Shown in pieces: positions 60,457 to 61,675 of a stretch of DNA of 61,675 bases (position 1 is the stretch's first letter; the number at the start of each line of letters is the position of its first letter). The position numbers and the translations under genes are program-made. The stretch covers positions 1-61,675 of the forward strand of contig CAYMCQ010000018.1 of assembly GCA_964389025.1 (NCBI GenBank). The letters are read 5' to 3'. This DNA is from CAYMCQ01 sp964389025. GTDB lineage: Bacteria; Verrucomicrobiota; Verrucomicrobiia; Limisphaerales; CAYMCQ01. The notes beneath the pieces were generated by a model, which did not search any database, was not told the origin of the DNA, and saw nothing but the letters and a program-made list of their open reading frames with translations.

Positions 60457-61675
60457 CTAATTTGCCGTCACCACTTCCTGTTTCATTTCCGGCTCGACCC
60501 ACTTGCCATGTTCGCGAATCAAATCCACGAGGCGCTCCACGGCTTCGGCTTCGGGGATGTTGAATTTGATCGCCTGCTTGCCGATGTAGAGATTGATCTT
60601 GCCGGGCGCGCCGCCCACATAGCCGAAGTCCGCATCAGCCATTTCGCCCGGGCCGTTCACGATGCAGCCCATGATGGCGATCTTCACGCCCTTGAGATGT
60701 TCCGTGCGCGTCTTGATGCGGGCGGTGACGGTCTGGAGATTAAAAAGTGTGCGACCGCAACTCGGACATGCGACATAATCGGTCTTGAACGACCGGCAGC
60801 CCGCCGCCTGCAAAATGTTGTAAGCCAGCCGTAGTGACATGCCCGCGCCGGATTCGCCACGAATCAAAATCGCGTCGCCAATGCCGTCCGCCAGCAGTGA
60901 GCCAATGACGACGGAGGCGCGGAGCAGGGCGATCTTCGGCTCAAGCGGCACGGGTTCAAAATTGATGCAATCCTTGAGTAGAATCGGATTGCTCCGGCCA
61001 AGTCGTTTCAACTGCGCCGTGAGCAAACGGAACGCAGTGATGGCTGGCAGCTTCACGCCATCCTTCACGGTGACGAGTTGAGTGTCGCAGTTGATTTCAA
61101 AATCCTGGGTCGGATCAATTTCAGCGATGTTCAGGTCTTCATAAACCGCCTCCGGCTTTACGTCATCCTTGGGGCGGATCTTGTGCGCGACCTTGTCCCA
61201 AGTCCCGCGCGTGACGACCACGCGGATGAGTTGTTCGCCACCGCACTTGGTATTCTCGTTCAATTCAATCTCCGGTGTCTCGCGGCGCTCGAAGTGGAAA
61301 GGGTCGAAGGGAAATCCATTCGGAGGGACGAGCTCCGCGAGTCCCAAACTTTTTTCGCCATTTGGATTAGGGCGTCGTGGAACTCCGCCCTCCGAAAGTG
61401 TGAGTTTCGGCATCTGCTCCAGCAAATCGCGGCAAACTTCAATCTCGCGCGGCGAATCTTCGGTGAGCGAAACGCGGATGGTATCGCCCAGCCCATCGCA
61501 CAGCAGCGAGCCGATGCCGATGGCGGATTTGATGCGGCCATCCTCGCCCTCGCCGGCCTCGGTGACGCCGAGGTGAATCGGATATTTCCAATCTGGGCCT
61601 TCCTCCTCCAGCCGGGCATCCAGCAGCCGGTAGCACTCGATCTTCTCCTTGGGGTTGGACGATTTCATCGTGAAC
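60457..61675 (-). CDS. ispG: (E)-4-hydroxy-3-methylbut-2-enyl-diphosphate synthase IspG, three-domain type (5' end outside window)
   Basis: The visible 406 codons are the middle and C-terminal parts; the frame continues past 61675. The TIM-barrel end (HLGVTEAGEGEDGRIKSAIG, IGIGSLLCDGLGDTIRVSLT) is followed by the large extra domain known from Chlamydia and plants (EDLNIAEIDPTQDFEINC through KIALLRASVVIGSLLADGIG). The Fe-S domain has CPSCGRT and MGCIVNGPGEMADADFGYVG with the cluster cysteines. IspG reduces MEcPP to HMBPP in the MEP isoprenoid pathway. A family B palindrome is in frame at 61322-61393, between the TIM barrel and the extra domain (VPRRPNPNGEKSLGLAELVP). Confidence 0.94.
   Translation of the reverse strand, partial: FTMKSSNPKEKIECYRLLDARLEEEGPDWKYPIHLGVTEAGEGEDGRIKSAIGIGSLLCDGLGDTIRVSLTEDSPREIEVCRDLLEQMPKLTLSEGGVPRRPNPNGEKSLGLAELVPPNGFPFDPFHFERRETPEIELNENTKCGGEQLIRVVVTRGTWDKVAHKIRPKDDVKPEAVYEDLNIAEIDPTQDFEINCDTQLVTVKDGVKLPAITAFRLLTAQLKRLGRSNPILLKDCINFEPVPLEPKIALLRASVVIGSLLADGIGDAILIRGESGAGMSLRLAYNILQAAGCRSFKTDYVACPSCGRTLFNLQTVTARIKTRTEHLKGVKIAIMGCIVNGPGEMADADFGYVGGAPGKINLYIGKQAIKFNIPEAEAVERLVDLIREHGKWVEPEMKQEVVTAN
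61322..61393. repeat. Family B palindrome in frame within ispG
   Basis: Arms GGAGGGACGAGCTCCGCGAG (61322 onward) and CTCCGCCCTCC (ending 61393) match at 18 of 24 positions. The left arm agrees with the copy in the SDR gene at 21 of 24. The ispG frame stays open through it. Confidence 0.88.

Overview
The window is a gene-dense chromosomal segment of a Gram-negative bacterium, most likely a Verrucomicrobiota member of the Pedosphaera/Limisphaera type. The reasons are the lipid A gene lpxB, a planctomycete/verrucomicrobium-type cytochrome protein (PSD1/DUF1549-DUF1553) and a DUF1501 protein, several secreted PQQ-like beta-propellers, an IspG with the large extra domain seen in chlamydiae and plants, and many short palindromic repeats. 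This lineage call is inference from gene content; no rRNA or tRNA gene was found.
Layout. 0-5.4 kb: partial mnmA, an aldolase-fold enzyme and a large SDR, then a nucleotidyltransferase/small-protein pair next to an N-6 DNA methylase pseudogene that is split by a 97-bp MITE. 5.6-11.9 kb: gltD and gltB. 12-18.3 kb: a GH13 amylase, an ACT-domain protein, an RNase H-fold exonuclease and a polyprenyl glycosylphosphotransferase. 18.4-28.2 kb: a subtilisin-like exoprotease with Ig-like domains, an IS5-family element that cut off an alpha/beta hydrolase, a secreted protein and a DUF1501 protein. 28.3-32.7 kb: small membrane proteins, a second ACT protein, a YlbF-family protein, anmK and a glycerophosphodiesterase.
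32.87-42.58 kb is the most interesting block. Eight tightly packed genes encode a SulP anion transporter, a helix-turn-helix/PTS EIIA-Ntr fusion and a membrane complex built like hydrogenase-4 (HyfB, C, E, F, G and a fused ferredoxin/NuoB-like subunit). The large subunit has lost all four NiFe cysteine ligands, so the complex resembles energy-converting hydrogenase-related (Ehr) complexes and not a true hydrogenase. The NADH-sensing repressor gene rex lies convergently at its end.
43.2-52.2 kb: the PSD1 protein, lpxB, a decayed repeat-type gene, proB with a partial 3'-end duplication that forms a small lipoprotein gene, an M42 aminopeptidase and hypotheticals. 52.3-59.9 kb: three secreted PQQ-like propellers interleaved with a DUF4160/DUF2442 pair, a DUF1851 protein and an ANL-type adenylation protein. 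60.5 kb to the end: partial ispG.
A theme across the window is short palindromic repeats, at least eight families. Most are intergenic, but several sit in frame inside conserved coding sequences (mnmA, SDR, ispG, two PQQ propellers, probably lpxB), which recalls the Rickettsia palindromic elements. Other repeats and the MITE have broken genes.
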